A stretch of DNA of 60,159 bases from Lactonifactor sp050944855 (GTDB lineage Bacteria; Bacillota; Clostridia; Lachnospirales; Lachnospiraceae): assembly GCA_050944855.1 (NCBI GenBank), contig JBMNRU010000019.1, positions 1 through 60,159 of the forward strand, given 5' to 3'. Within the stretch, counting starts at the first letter, position 1. Each line of letters starts with the position of its first letter. Positions 24,879-33,071 of this stretch are shown one piece after another. The notes under the pieces were generated by a model that saw nothing but the letters and a program-made list of their open reading frames with translations, made no database searches and had not been told where the DNA came from. Made by a program: the position numbers and the translations under genes.

Positions 24879-24906
24879 TTGACTACGAGTATTTTTGTGA
24901 TATAAT
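24879..24906 (+). promoter_or_regulatory. Strong promoter of the structured RNA
   Basis: -35 TTGACT (24879-24884), 16-nt spacer, extended -10 TGATATAAT (hexamer 24901-24906). Near-consensus sigma-A promoter; transcription should start about 24913. No coding frame follows before the terminator, so it makes a non-coding RNA. Confidence 0.75.
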
Positions 24907-24912
24907 GAAGTT

Positions 24913-25088
24913 AGAGGATAGCGGCGTTGACCAGCTATCGTGGTGTTGAAGCAATTGACTGTGTCGGTATGCAGCCGGTTGTGGAGCCTGACCTTGGGTT
25001 ATGCGATAACCTCAAACCGAATAGGTTCTTCGGAACTGAATGAAAACGCTTTTTAAGGGCCTTGCATTGGCAGGGTCCTTTATTTTTT
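24913..25088 (+). ncRNA. Structured small RNA upstream of PBECR4 (putative antitoxin RNA)
   Basis: About 175 nt lie between a strong promoter and a strong terminator with no convincing reading frame. Predicted helices: GATAGC/GCTATC extended by GG/CC (24917-24939); CGGTT/AACCG (24976-24980 with 25015-25019) enclosing GGTTAT-GCG-ATAACC (24997-25011); and GTTC-UUCG-GAAC (25025-25036), a UUCG tetraloop. The terminator U tract ends about 20 nt before the start of the PBECR4 gene, so the gene can be transcribed only by read-through. That order (promoter, RNA, attenuating terminator, toxin gene) is the known layout of type III toxin-antitoxin loci. Absence of tandem repeats differs from ToxIN-type RNAs. 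Confidence 0.7.
25055..25088 (+). terminator. Terminator/attenuator between the RNA and the PBECR4 gene
   Basis: AAGGGCCTTGC pairs with GCAGGGTCCTT (11 bp, two G-U) around ATTG, followed by TATTTTTT. The ribosome site of the next gene begins directly after it. Confidence 0.85.
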
Positions 25089-25107
25089 GCAAAGGACAAG
25101 GTATAAT

Positions 25108-25767
25108 ATGGATCTATTACAACAGTCTGCACAAGCCTGGAAAGAAATAACTGAATATAGATATTTGTTTACATATGGCTATAAGAAACAGCTGTATCCA
25201 ATTAATCTCACCTTTTCTCTGGAAGATTATCCGCATTTAGCTGGCTTCCAGTATATGAAAGATATCTCTCTTCCAAATTATTCTTCTGCCAAAATTGCTG
25301 ATAGAATTCTTGAGGGTAAAATACTATTTGAAAAAGTTCAAAAAGCAGCCCAGTACGAGGAGATGATAAAACCTCGACTTGAAGCTTTAGTTCACTTGAA
25401 AGAATCCCTTGATAACAAATTTAATTTATATTCATACATGCCACGCATGTATCCTTTCATCACAGGCATTAAAGCGGATTATTTAATATCCAGCCATTTT
25501 AGTGTTGATAATTTCATCTTTATCATCAAGGCAAATGCGCAAGGTGAATTAAAATGTGATTTTCTTTGTTGCTCCATTTTCGAAAAAGGTAATCGCGATT
25601 ATGAAACAAATCAAAAAGCTCGAACACTGATGAAGAAAGAACGAATACATATTCCTTCTAACACCACCGATATTCTATTGGATCGCTTATCAGCTCAAAC
25701 AAGGCCAGAAGACAAAACTACTGATCCTTCAGATAATACAGAAGCAAAATCCGATATTTCACAATAG
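25108..25767 (+). CDS. PBECR4-domain protein (putative phage-borne RNase-type toxin)
   Basis: 219 residues from ATG 25108; AAGG lies 6 nt upstream, and the frame's earlier TTG falls inside the terminator. The sequence YKKQLYPINLTFSLEDYPHLAGFQYMKDI with a late YETNQKARTLMKKERIHIP matches my memory of PBECR4 (Phage-Barnase-EndoU-ColicinE5/D-RelE-like nuclease 4), a predicted RNase-fold family; His in YPHLAGF and the basic KKER segment are candidate active-site residues. The C-terminal 30 residues are polar and disordered. It is antisense to the surrounding packaging operon, has its own upstream RNA and a terminator, and looks like a stand-alone cargo. Toxicity is inference. Confidence 0.65.
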   Translation: MDLLQQSAQAWKEITEYRYLFTYGYKKQLYPINLTFSLEDYPHLAGFQYMKDISLPNYSSAKIADRILEGKILFEKVQKAAQYEEMIKPRLEALVHLKESLDNKFNLYSYMPRMYPFITGIKADYLISSHFSVDNFIFIIKANAQGELKCDFLCCSIFEKGNRDYETNQKARTLMKKERIHIPSNTTDILLDRLSAQTRPEDKTTDPSDNTEAKSDISQ

Positions 25768-25768
25768 T

Positions 25769-25796
25769 ACCACTTTCTTTGGGAGGTGGTTTTTTT
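25769..25796 (+). terminator. Terminator of the PBECR4 gene
   Basis: ACCACTTTC pairs with GGAGGTGGT (9 bp with two G-U) around a TTTG loop, then six T, starting right after the stop codon. Confidence 0.8.
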
Positions 25797-25887
25797 CTGC
25801 TATCCCCCCTATTCAATTTTGCGACTGCACACGCAAGACCCACCCGCCGTTCTATGGTGAGCTGGTCTACAGAGATTTTGATACCCC
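25797..25887. other. Putative cos / packaging-initiation region
   Basis: This 90-bp non-coding stretch follows the HNH gene and carries a G5 block with GTATCAAAATCTCT and a G6 block (minus strand) around a GC-rich centre (CGGCGGGTGGGTC). Similar blocks lie between HNH and terminase genes of related cos phages as I remember them. HNH partners of terminase cut cos, so this is the best candidate in the window. The PBECR4 cassette has separated it from terS. Confidence 0.35.
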
Positions 25888-26247
25888 CTACCGGTCATGC
25901 CAACGATCCCCACGTTTCGCATGAATCTGTGAATGACACGACTTACACAACGCAATCAGATTACTCCGATCATGTGTGCCGCCTTCACTCAAAGGAAGCT
26001 TGTGATGAATCTCCTCCACTGGAACCAGAACTCCTCGCTCGTAGCACTTCTCACAGAACGGATGCTCTGCAGCATACTTATCACGAATCCTTTTCCATGC
26101 ACGACCATATCTTCTCTTCGCATTTTTATCTCTTCCGTATTTCTCATAATCACTATTCACTTTTTTCGCATGCTCTGCACAGTACCGCCCTGTCACTAAC
26201 GCAGGACAGCTTGGATAAGCACACGGTTTCTTCGGCTTGCTAGGCAC
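25888..26247 (-). CDS. HNH endonuclease (packaging partner)
   Basis: 119 residues from GTG 26247 (VPSKPKKPCAYPSC), chosen because AAGGAAG lies 7 nt upstream; the frame is open to 26322. The N-terminus has a zinc-binding cluster (CAYPSC and YCAEH), then FCEKC, and the HNH core EEIHHKLPLSEGG--DRSNLIALCKSCHSQIH. HNH proteins next to terminase are required for cos cleavage in HK97-type phages. It is separated from terS by the antisense PBECR4 cassette. Confidence 0.88.
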   Translation of the reverse strand: MPSKPKKPCAYPSCPALVTGRYCAEHAKKVNSDYEKYGRDKNAKRRYGRAWKRIRDKYAAEHPFCEKCYERGVLVPVEEIHHKLPLSEGGTHDRSNLIALCKSCHSQIHAKRGDRWHDR

Positions 26248-26353
26248 AGTTACACTTCCTTCCATGCATTCGAAACAAGTTTTCTCATTGTCGCGACATT
26301 CGTCAAATGTCTGCTCATGCAAGCATGGCAGCTACTTTCCTCATTACTCGCGC

Positions 26354-26388
26354 AAAAAAAGCCCCGGGGAAATTTCTTCTCTCAAGGC
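26354..26388 (-). terminator. Weak leader terminator before the HNH gene
   Basis: Minus strand: GCCTTG pairs with CGGGGC (two G-U), followed by seven T (26354-26360). It lies between a candidate late promoter and the HNH start, so it could act as an attenuator that needs an antiterminator. Confidence 0.4.
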
Positions 26389-26425
26389 CTTGCTCTGTTA
26401 TATACTTTCGACACTATCATAATAG

Positions 26426-26453
26426 CATATATACTTCTGCCACGTTGTGACAA
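26426..26453 (-). promoter_or_regulatory. Candidate late promoter
   Basis: Minus strand: -35 TTGTCA (26448-26453), 16-nt spacer, -10 TATATG (26426-26431), just after the DUF1492 regulator stop. A dyad AAGGT-N6-ACCTT lies at 26452-26467. It would drive the HNH-packaging-structural operon. Confidence 0.4.
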
Positions 26454-26465
26454 GGTGTGCCAACC

Positions 26466-26882
26466 TTATTCCGGTACGACAAAATTATTTAATGCTGATG
26501 CATGGATACGATGTACTGTTCTATAAGAAACATTCAGCTCATAGGAAATATCTTCCCAGCTTTCATTTTTAAGATAACGATATTTAAGAAGAAGCCTTTC
26601 CTCTGAATTCTCCATCTTTTCAATCGCTGTATTGATTTCTGAGCGAAGATCTACCAATCTATTAATCTTACCATCAATCTTCTTCTCATACTCCCATATC
26701 TTCTCAATAGTTTTAATAAATGGAGCCTCCAGATTTATGTTAGGATTCATACCAATCTTTTCCCCATAGCTGCATCCCTGAATGGTGCCACGCATCTCCC
26801 GAAGCTGTTCCAGTTCCTTAACCTCAACTTGTATCTGCTTATCCAAAAGATACGCCTGCTTCAAATACTCTTTTGCTGTCAT
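26466..26882 (-). CDS. DUF1492 late-gene regulator (sigma region 4-like)
   Basis: 138 residues. The first 95 are coiled-coil-like; the last 45 form a helix-turn-helix resembling sigma-70 region 4 (LKYRYLKNESWEDISYELNVSYRTVHRIHASAL). DUF1492/ArpU-like proteins lie just upstream of the packaging genes in Firmicutes phages and switch on late transcription. Here it immediately precedes the candidate late promoter and attenuator. A GCSYGEK segment near residue 35 is also usual for the family. Confidence 0.8.
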   Translation of the reverse strand: MTAKEYLKQAYLLDKQIQVEVKELEQLREMRGTIQGCSYGEKIGMNPNINLEAPFIKTIEKIWEYEKKIDGKINRLVDLRSEINTAIEKMENSEERLLLKYRYLKNESWEDISYELNVSYRTVHRIHASALNNFVVPE

Positions 26883-26918
26883 ATGCTACCTCCGATAAAA
26901 TAAAAATTTCCCTCGGAT

Positions 26919-27164
26919 TTACTCTGATTGTCTTATTTCATCCTGAAGCCTTCTTATCAAAAACTCTCCATCCACTGAAGTCAGTTGCTGATACCACGGA
27001 CTTCTGAAGAATTTCTCTATCCGCAAAGCCTCATCCATTGCTATCTTGCTTCCCTGATTACGCTTTACCCTTTTGAGTGCGGCTCTATAATCAGAAACCG
27101 CACTAAGAATAATAGCATTGGCAAGATGTTCATATGGATCTTCTGCTAAATTCTTACCTACCAT
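26919..27164 (-). CDS. Small phage protein of unknown function
   Basis: 81 residues: NLAEDPYEHLANAIILSAVSDYRAALKRVK, then EKFFRSPWYQQLTSVDGEFLIRRLQ. Proteins of this pattern are regularly found between SNF2 helicase and DUF1492 genes in Clostridia prophages. It overlaps the end of the SNF2 gene by 11 nt, so it is cotranscribed. Helical, acidic and basic patches, no catalytic motif visible. Confidence 0.6.
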   Translation of the reverse strand: MVGKNLAEDPYEHLANAIILSAVSDYRAALKRVKRNQGSKIAMDEALRIEKFFRSPWYQQLTSVDGEFLIRRLQDEIRQSE

Positions 27165-28524
27165 GCGTTACCCTCGCTTTTACAGCAGCAATCAATCTGT
27201 TTTGTGTCATATCCTTATTGGCCAATGCTTTCATGACATCTTCATCTATCGTTCCTGCAGTAATAATATGCTGGACCACAACAGTCTCAGCCGACTGTCC
27301 CTGCCTCCACAATCTAGCCACTGTCTGCTGATACAGTTCCAGGCTCCAGGTAAGTCCAAACCAGATTAAGATATTTCCGCCTGACTGCAGATTGAGACCA
27401 TGCCCTGCTGATGCAGGATGAATCAGAGCCACCGGCAGTTCTCCTCTATTCCATTTACGTATACTTTCCTCAGAATCCAGCTTTTCAAAAGAAATCTTCC
27501 TCTCTGAAAGCCTCCTCCTAATTCTTGTCAGGTCATGCTTAAACCAATAAGCCACCATCACCGGCTTCCCGTTAGCAGCTTCTATCAAATCCTCCAGCGC
27601 ATCTAACTTTTGATCGTGGATCTGAATCTCATCGCCGTCATCAGAATAAACAGCACCATTTGCCATCTGTAACAGCTTTCCTGAAAGAGCCGCCGCATTA
27701 GCTGCAGTAATCTCACCGGTTCTAAGTGGAAGGAACATTTCTGCTTCCATGTCATCATATAAAGAAGCTTCATGCTCACTCATATAAACCGGATATTCAT
27801 TACTGATAAGCTCCGGCATTTTCAAATGGTCAAGTGCCTTCATAGAAATCGTGATATCCGATATCTTGTTATAAATCTGTTCCTCGGCACCTTTTCTTAA
27901 TCTGTAAGAATAAACAATCTGGCCATTAGTCTGATCTGGCACGAAATAATTCACTCTGTACTGACTGATAAATCTGCCAAGTCTCTCTCCCATATCCAGA
28001 CACTTGAATTCTGCAAAGAGATCCATCAACCCATTAGAAGAAGGTGTACTGGTGAGACCGATTACTCTCTTTACCTTTGGTCTCACCTTCATAAAAGCCT
28101 TAAAGCGTTTGCTATTCCAGTTCTTAAAGGATGAAAGCTCATCTAGAACCACCATATCAAAATCAAAGGGAACACCACTCTGCTCAACCAGCCATTGCAG
28201 ATTTTCACGATTGATTACATAAATATCTGCATCTGCTGCCAGAGCCTTCTTCCTGTCTGCTGCCGTACCAAGAACAATCGAATACCTCAGATGCTTCAAA
28301 TGCTCCCATTTGTGAATCTCATCACTCCAGGTGTTTCTTGCTACTCGAAGTGGAGCCACCACCAGGACCTTACTTACCTCAAAGCTGTCATACATAAGCT
28401 GCTCGATGGCTGTCAACGTAATACTGGTCTTGCCAAGTCCCATCCCAAGTATTACGGCTGCTATCGGATGTTCCAATATATAATTGATTGCATACTGCTG
28501 ATAATCATGCGGTTTGTATTGCAT
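27154..28524 (-). CDS. Phage SNF2/DEAD-type helicase
   Basis: A 456-residue SF2 helicase. Motif Q and I: YKPHDYQQYAINYILEH and GMGLGKTSITLTAIEQL; motif II VVLDELSSFKN (DE-x-S in place of DEAH); motif III LTSTPSSNG; motif V/VI ASAGHGLNLQSGG and QQTVARLWRQGQ. These proteins act in phage replication or recombination, often with the VRR-NUC nuclease encoded just upstream (20-nt overlap). Complete. Confidence 0.9.
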   Translation of the reverse strand: MQYKPHDYQQYAINYILEHPIAAVILGMGLGKTSITLTAIEQLMYDSFEVSKVLVVAPLRVARNTWSDEIHKWEHLKHLRYSIVLGTAADRKKALAADADIYVINRENLQWLVEQSGVPFDFDMVVLDELSSFKNWNSKRFKAFMKVRPKVKRVIGLTSTPSSNGLMDLFAEFKCLDMGERLGRFISQYRVNYFVPDQTNGQIVYSYRLRKGAEEQIYNKISDITISMKALDHLKMPELISNEYPVYMSEHEASLYDDMEAEMFLPLRTGEITAANAAALSGKLLQMANGAVYSDDGDEIQIHDQKLDALEDLIEAANGKPVMVAYWFKHDLTRIRRRLSERKISFEKLDSEESIRKWNRGELPVALIHPASAGHGLNLQSGGNILIWFGLTWSLELYQQTVARLWRQGQSAETVVVQHIITAGTIDEDVMKALANKDMTQNRLIAAVKARVTHGR

Positions 28525-28783
28525 CTATAATTCCTCCAATCTGTCCCATATCATCCAGGACAAATACTTTATAACCAAGAGCACGAAGCTGTTCATGTCT
28601 GTGCACCTGAAGCTTTCTTGGCTTCTCACCGGGAGCCTTCACCTCCACGAACCCGATTTTCCCATCAGGTAATAAAACAATTCGGTCGGGCCAGCCTGAA
28701 GAACCGGAATTCCATTTTTCACACAAGCCACCTCGCTTCTTTACTTCTCGAACTAATTTCTGTTCAATATATTTTTCACGCAT
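28505..28783 (-). CDS. VRR-NUC domain nuclease
   Basis: 92 residues covering the whole PD-(D/E)xK-type VRR-NUC fold: EQKLVREVKKRGG, then SSGWPDRIVLLPDG (catalytic Asp), IGFVEVKAPGEK (E-x-K) and LQVHRHEQLRALGYKVFVLDD. It acts as a structure-specific nuclease in phage DNA replication or repair. Overlaps the SNF2 helicase start, as in many related phages. Confidence 0.88.
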   Translation of the reverse strand: MREKYIEQKLVREVKKRGGLCEKWNSGSSGWPDRIVLLPDGKIGFVEVKAPGEKPRKLQVHRHEQLRALGYKVFVLDDMGQIGGIIDAIQTA

Positions 28784-28866
28784 CGCACGTCTCCATCATT
28801 CTTAACAGGTGTGCAGGTCGAGTACCTCGTTCCGTAAAACTCCCTATAGCAGATTTTTTATAAATT

Positions 28867-28894
28867 CTCTCTAAAGGGACTTTTATGTAGAGAG
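28867..28894 (-). repeat. Small hairpin between primase and VRR-NUC genes
   Basis: CTCTCTA and TAGAGAG (7-bp arms) in the 134-nt gap between the primase stop and the VRR-NUC start. No T run follows, so a terminator is unlikely; it could be a regulatory hairpin. The rest of the gap shows nothing I can name. Confidence 0.35.
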
Positions 28895-28917
28895 GTTAAC
28901 GACCTACACAAAAAGGA

Positions 28918-31206
28918 TTAATTTAAAAAATCCTGTCCTTCTTTAAGCTTCAATCCCACGACCTGCACTCCCGTATTCTTGCGGATACGGTTAAAACCAG
29001 CTTTATCCATCGAAGAATAGAAATCTGTAGTACTGCGGATATATTCGCCATTCTGCATGCAATGCGCCCGATAAGCCTGATACAGCTCTCCCGATTTTTC
29101 TTTATATGACGGATCCATCTCACAACACTCCTCTAAAAACTGACCAAGCCAATCATTATCCTCGCGGTAAGCCTTAATCGCCGCCTCTACCACATCCGGA
29201 AGGTCTGTATGGAAATCCTTGTCGATAGCCTTCTTGGCACCTTCGATAATCCAACTCATAATGGCAGGCCCAGCATGTTCGAAAAGGTAATCTGCATAAT
29301 TCTTAATGTCACTCTTACCGGTAATCTTCGCATTAAAAGGAATCACGATCAGCCTTCGCCAAATACCATCATCATTAGCTCCAACCTTCGGCAGATGGTT
29401 TGTATAAAGCACCAGCGTATGTGATGGAACAAAAGAAAACGGATCCTTGTACTTCTTCTCAGCCTGAATCTCATCTGTAGAGCAAAGCTGCTTCACAACT
29501 GCCGTATTAAGCCTCATCCCTTCCTCCATCTCCGAAGAAATGATGAGTCTCTTACCCTTAAGCTCAGCCATCTCCGGCTTCACATTTCTCTTACAGTTCA
29601 TAGTGAGCGCTTCTGCTGAAAGCTTACCTGCGTAATTACCAAGCACCCGAAAAATCGTATTCCAAAAGGTACTCTTTCCATTGGCACCGCCACCGTAAGC
29701 AATAATCATATGCTCCTGATAAACCTTACCGATTGCAGCCATACCAACTGTCTCCTGCACATAATCGATGAGCTTCTGATCCTTGCAAAAGAAAAGCTTC
29801 AAAGCATCCAACCATATCTGCTTTCCTTCTTCACCCGGCGAACATGCCGTAATCTTAGTAATCAAATCCCCAGGAGCATGAGGCTGTTCTCCTGCCAGTC
29901 CCTTCCTTAAATCAAAGGTGGCATAAGGTGTATTGATGAGATTCTCATCCTTATCAAGGTCACTGACTGAAATCGCTATCATCGGCTTTGCAGTATTTGC
30001 TGCGGATACGATGTACTTATAATCACGTCTCTTCTGCACAAACTTCAGATATGTCTGCGCACCCATGAGCATATACACCAGCGGTAACAGCTGACCATCC
30101 ACTTCCTTAAGAAGCTCCTTCGGTCCAGCCTGTATGGAAGCCTTCGGAACACCAGTATCCTCTAATGCCTTTTCTACTCTGGCAACCTCATCCATAGCAT
30201 CCTGAAGCTGCAAATCCAAGAATTCCTCAACTGCACCAATTGCCAACTGCTTATCCTCACGCCAGCAGTCACCATCAAATCTAAGAAAGTCTGTTGCACT
30301 GGTATACTTCAGCTCTTCGCCATACTCACGCACAAGAACCTTTGCCTGTCCGATATCGGAATAATCATCAGGCTTCAAAGTGGCACCTTCGAAATCCGCA
30401 TTATATTCCTCCGGCGGTACATATCCGTCCTGTGTCACAATACTCTTCCTGTAAAACTTCACTGCACTGTTCCAGATAGACTTAAGCTCAGAATCAGGAA
30501 GCGGCGGATCACATTTTCTTGCATGCTCCAAAAAAGCTTCATGCGCCTTCTCTGTATCGCCATACTTCTTAAGAATACGTCCCGCAAATCGGCTCATGGT
30601 GTTGTTGCGGCTTCCTTCTAAGATAGGACCGGTACTCTTACCACCTGACATCTCAGAATCAAAATCCTCTTCTTCGATATCAGAGATATCTACCTCTTCA
30701 TCCACCGTCATCCAACCATCGTGATAAATCACCTCATCACATTCCGCACCGAATATGAATCTGGCAGCATCCAGCGCATTTCCATCAAAGAAGGAATAAA
30801 CACTCTGAATTGCTTTCTTCAGATTTGCGTACCTGCCGGCATCCGTTATCTCTGAAATAGGAAAATACATGTGATACCTCGGTCTCGCCGACTTGCCTTC
30901 CTTATCTAAAAGATGGTGGCGGCTCGGTGCCAGCAAGTACTCCACATTCGGAAACAGCTCTTCCAGCTTCTCAGGCGTGATCCATTCCGTAGGTTCGTCC
31001 GTGTGGTCATTATCGATATCCATGACAATCACATCTGATCTGATGAAATTCTCAACGCTTCGATAATTCCCTTTAAACTCTGCACAAACATGATCCTTCT
31101 TCACCGCTTCCTGCAGCTGCTCCGGCGTAACCACTGTCACCCTATTGGGATAGCTACAGTTCCCGGCTTGACCGACGCAGTTTGCTGCACAAATCGTTAC
31201 CTGCAT
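28918..31206 (-). CDS. Phage primase-helicase (P4/D5 family)
   Basis: A 762-residue protein. The N-terminal 250 residues look like a primase-polymerase domain (SDVIVMDIDNDH with paired Asp, RPRYHMYFPI). The middle carries the D5_N region, and the C-terminus an SF3 helicase: Walker A IAYGGGANGKSTFWNTIF near residue 500, Walker B-like RLIISSEMEEG, and sensor LVLYTNHLPKVG. It unwinds and primes phage DNA. It is transcribed away from the DUF2800-polymerase block, whereas these normally run together, pointing to an inversion. Confidence 0.9.
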   Translation of the reverse strand: MQVTICAANCVGQAGNCSYPNRVTVVTPEQLQEAVKKDHVCAEFKGNYRSVENFIRSDVIVMDIDNDHTDEPTEWITPEKLEELFPNVEYLLAPSRHHLLDKEGKSARPRYHMYFPISEITDAGRYANLKKAIQSVYSFFDGNALDAARFIFGAECDEVIYHDGWMTVDEEVDISDIEEEDFDSEMSGGKSTGPILEGSRNNTMSRFAGRILKKYGDTEKAHEAFLEHARKCDPPLPDSELKSIWNSAVKFYRKSIVTQDGYVPPEEYNADFEGATLKPDDYSDIGQAKVLVREYGEELKYTSATDFLRFDGDCWREDKQLAIGAVEEFLDLQLQDAMDEVARVEKALEDTGVPKASIQAGPKELLKEVDGQLLPLVYMLMGAQTYLKFVQKRRDYKYIVSAANTAKPMIAISVSDLDKDENLINTPYATFDLRKGLAGEQPHAPGDLITKITACSPGEEGKQIWLDALKLFFCKDQKLIDYVQETVGMAAIGKVYQEHMIIAYGGGANGKSTFWNTIFRVLGNYAGKLSAEALTMNCKRNVKPEMAELKGKRLIISSEMEEGMRLNTAVVKQLCSTDEIQAEKKYKDPFSFVPSHTLVLYTNHLPKVGANDDGIWRRLIVIPFNAKITGKSDIKNYADYLFEHAGPAIMSWIIEGAKKAIDKDFHTDLPDVVEAAIKAYREDNDWLGQFLEECCEMDPSYKEKSGELYQAYRAHCMQNGEYIRSTTDFYSSMDKAGFNRIRKNTGVQVVGLKLKEGQDFLN

Positions 31207-31279
31207 ATTTCAAACCTCGCTTCTGTAAAAGTAAGAACCTACAAGTTCTCCTAACTTTCTAAGCGGGTTTGCCCTACAC

Positions 31280-31407
31280 TTTTCCGGTCAGATTCAAAAA
31301 TAATTTGCAAAAATCAGCCAGAGCAACATCGCTTCCTTATATAAAGCGAAATTTGCCCTGGCTATTTTCAAAACTTTTTTCAAAAATTCTTCATTCCGAC
31401 CGGAAAA
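31280..31407. repeat. Long imperfect palindrome between divergent replication genes
   Basis: Outer arms TTTTCCGGTC (31280-31289) and GACCGGAAAA (31398-31407) match perfectly. Inner arms AGCCAG-A-GCAA (31316-31326) and TTGC-C-CTGGCT (31353-31363) match nearly, as do CGCTT (31330-31334) and AAGCG (31344-31348). The two half-sites are each about 60 bp. It lies between the minus-strand primase start and the plus-strand block, so it could be an inversion junction, a divergent operator or an origin. Confidence 0.6.
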
Positions 31408-31474
31408 ACCCTCCCTGGATGCGCTTAGGAAGATAGAAAGGAAACAAGGCCATTCGGAAAGTGAGGTGCTGCAG

Positions 31475-31639
31475 ATGCAGACAGAAACGATTGATAAAAG
31501 CCAGCAGGCCACACCACAGATTGAGGAAGAGCTCATTGATACTCTCATTGCAATCAGCGTTGTAGCAAAACGACTGGCAGCCAATCTAAGACAACAGAAT
31601 AAAGAAAACGGAGGAACCAAAAATGAGCAAAATGAGTGA
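31475..31639 (+). CDS. Small phage protein, first gene of the plus-strand block
   Basis: 54 residues, MQTETIDKSQQATPQIEEEL, then LIDTLIAISVVAKRLAANLR. The ATG is preceded by GAGGTG. It overlaps the start of the next gene by 17 nt. Helical and soluble in appearance; short proteins of this kind begin the early cassette of related prophages. Function unknown. Confidence 0.5.
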   Translation: MQTETIDKSQQATPQIEEELIDTLIAISVVAKRLAANLRQQNKENGGTKNEQNE

Positions 31640-31931
31640 ATTATCTCAGGTACTGGATAAAATGATTGCCTGCGGTGAAGGAATGATCAAAGCCGCAAAT
31701 ACATTAAAGGATATCTTCTCTTCTACAGAAGAAGCTCCGGCAAAGACTGAGCCCGCTCCTACCTATACAAAGGAAGATGTCCGCGGAGTACTCGCTGCAA
31801 AATCAGCTGCAGGCTTTAAGAAGGAAGTAAAAGACCTTCTGGAAAAATTCGGAGCTCAGCAGTTAAAGCAGATTGATCCGAAAGATTACGCAGCCCTTCT
31901 TAAGGAAGCAGAGGTGATTGGAAATGCCTAA
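31623..31931 (+). CDS. Small early phage protein (rrp5-like annotation in related phages)
   Basis: 102 residues: helical N-terminus, Pro/Thr-rich middle (APAKTEPAPTYTKEDV), then EDVRGVLAAKSAAGFKKEVKDLL and FGAQQLKQIDPKDYAALL. The C-terminal half resembles a small domain common in early phage proteins, sometimes labelled rRNA biogenesis rrp5, which is not informative. It lies directly upstream of DUF2800 with a short overlap. Possibly a DNA replication accessory. Confidence 0.6.
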   Translation: MSKMSELSQVLDKMIACGEGMIKAANTLKDIFSSTEEAPAKTEPAPTYTKEDVRGVLAAKSAAGFKKEVKDLLEKFGAQQLKQIDPKDYAALLKEAEVIGNA

Positions 31932-33057
31932 GCACGCATACCTTTCCGCTTCTGCCAGCCACAGATGGTTAGCCTGTCCACCAAGCGCAAAGCTCTGTGC
32001 CAATATCCTGGATCAGGCTTCCGAATATGCACAGCAGGGAACAGATTGCCATGAGCTTTGTGCTTATCTGGTAGAAAAAGCACTTGGCAAAGATGTAATC
32101 GATCCGACTGAAAATCTCACCTACTACGATGCCGAAATGCAAAACTGTGCTGAAGAATACAGAAATTACATATTAGAGCAGATTGAAGCAGCAAAGGAAT
32201 TCTGTAAGGATCCGCAGGTCATGATTGAGCAGAGGCTTGACTTCTCCCGCTGGGTAGAAAATGGCTTCGGAACCGGCGACTGTGTCATCGTAGCCGATGA
32301 AGTATTGCAAATCATCGATTACAAGCACGGTCTCGGAATCCTCGTAAGTGCCGGCGACGATGAGTATGGCGGCAACAGCCAAATGATGTGCTATGCCTTA
32401 GGAGCTTTAGAAGTATTCGGTGACATCTACGACATCAACCAAATTAAAATGACCATCTTCCAGCCAAGACGCAACAACATCAGCACCTACACCATCAGCA
32501 AGGAAGATCTTCTGAAATGGGCAGACGAAGTCCTGGCACCAACTGCACAGCTTGCATACGTCGGCAAAGGCGAATTCAACGCCGGCGACCATTGTACCTT
32601 CTGCAAGGTAAAGGCAACCTGCCGCAAGCGTGCAGAATACAATCTGGAGCTTGCCAAATATGATTTCAAGATGCCCGCCACACTGGATGATACAGAAATC
32701 GCAGCCATCCTCGAAAAAGTAGATGAAATGATCTCATGGGGCAACGACATCAAAGACTATGCACTGCAACAGGCACAATCAGGTGTTCACTTCGAAGGCT
32801 GGAAAATTGTAGAAAGAAGATCCAACAGAAAATATACAGACGAAAATGCTGTAGCAGATACAGTAAAAGACGCAGGCTTTGATCCGTATGAGAAAAAGCT
32901 ACTCGGCATAACATCCATGAGCACACTGCTCGGAAAAAAGAAATTCGAAGAGCTTTTAGGTGGGCTTATTTACAAACCACCTGGCAAACCCACATTGGTA
33001 CCGGAATCAGATAAGAGACCGGCAATGAACACAGCAAAAGATGATTTTAAAGAGTAA
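31924..33057 (+). CDS. DUF2800 protein (PD-(D/E)xK nuclease fold)
   Basis: 377 residues from ATG 31924 (MPKHAYLSASASHRWLACPP), preceded by GAGGTG; a TTG 6 nt earlier is less likely. ASHRWLACPPSAKLC, EQGTDCHELCAYLVE-like and IIDYKHGLGILVSAGDD match the DUF2800 family of RecB-type nucleases, with the catalytic D-x-K in IDYKHG. A late cysteine cluster (CTFCKVKATCRKRAEY) is expected for the iron-sulphur subgroup. It acts with the DUF2815 protein and the polymerase in phage DNA synthesis or recombination. Confidence 0.85.
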   Translation: MPKHAYLSASASHRWLACPPSAKLCANILDQASEYAQQGTDCHELCAYLVEKALGKDVIDPTENLTYYDAEMQNCAEEYRNYILEQIEAAKEFCKDPQVMIEQRLDFSRWVENGFGTGDCVIVADEVLQIIDYKHGLGILVSAGDDEYGGNSQMMCYALGALEVFGDIYDINQIKMTIFQPRRNNISTYTISKEDLLKWADEVLAPTAQLAYVGKGEFNAGDHCTFCKVKATCRKRAEYNLELAKYDFKMPATLDDTEIAAILEKVDEMISWGNDIKDYALQQAQSGVHFEGWKIVERRSNRKYTDENAVADTVKDAGFDPYEKKLLGITSMSTLLGKKKFEELLGGLIYKPPGKPTLVPESDKRPAMNTAKDDFKE

Positions 33058-33071
33058 AGGAGACAACAATT

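Noticed and set aside
24935..25132. 65-residue minus-strand frame over the RNA-PBECR4 junction
   Set aside because: It runs antisense through the promoter-RNA-terminator unit with no ribosome site; its Cys/Arg/Ser-rich composition reflects RNA helices read backwards.
31294..31620. 108-residue minus-strand frame at the start of the plus-strand early block
   Set aside because: It overlaps the well-started plus-strand gene at 31475 and the palindrome; Ser/Cys-rich composition is that of an antisense shadow.
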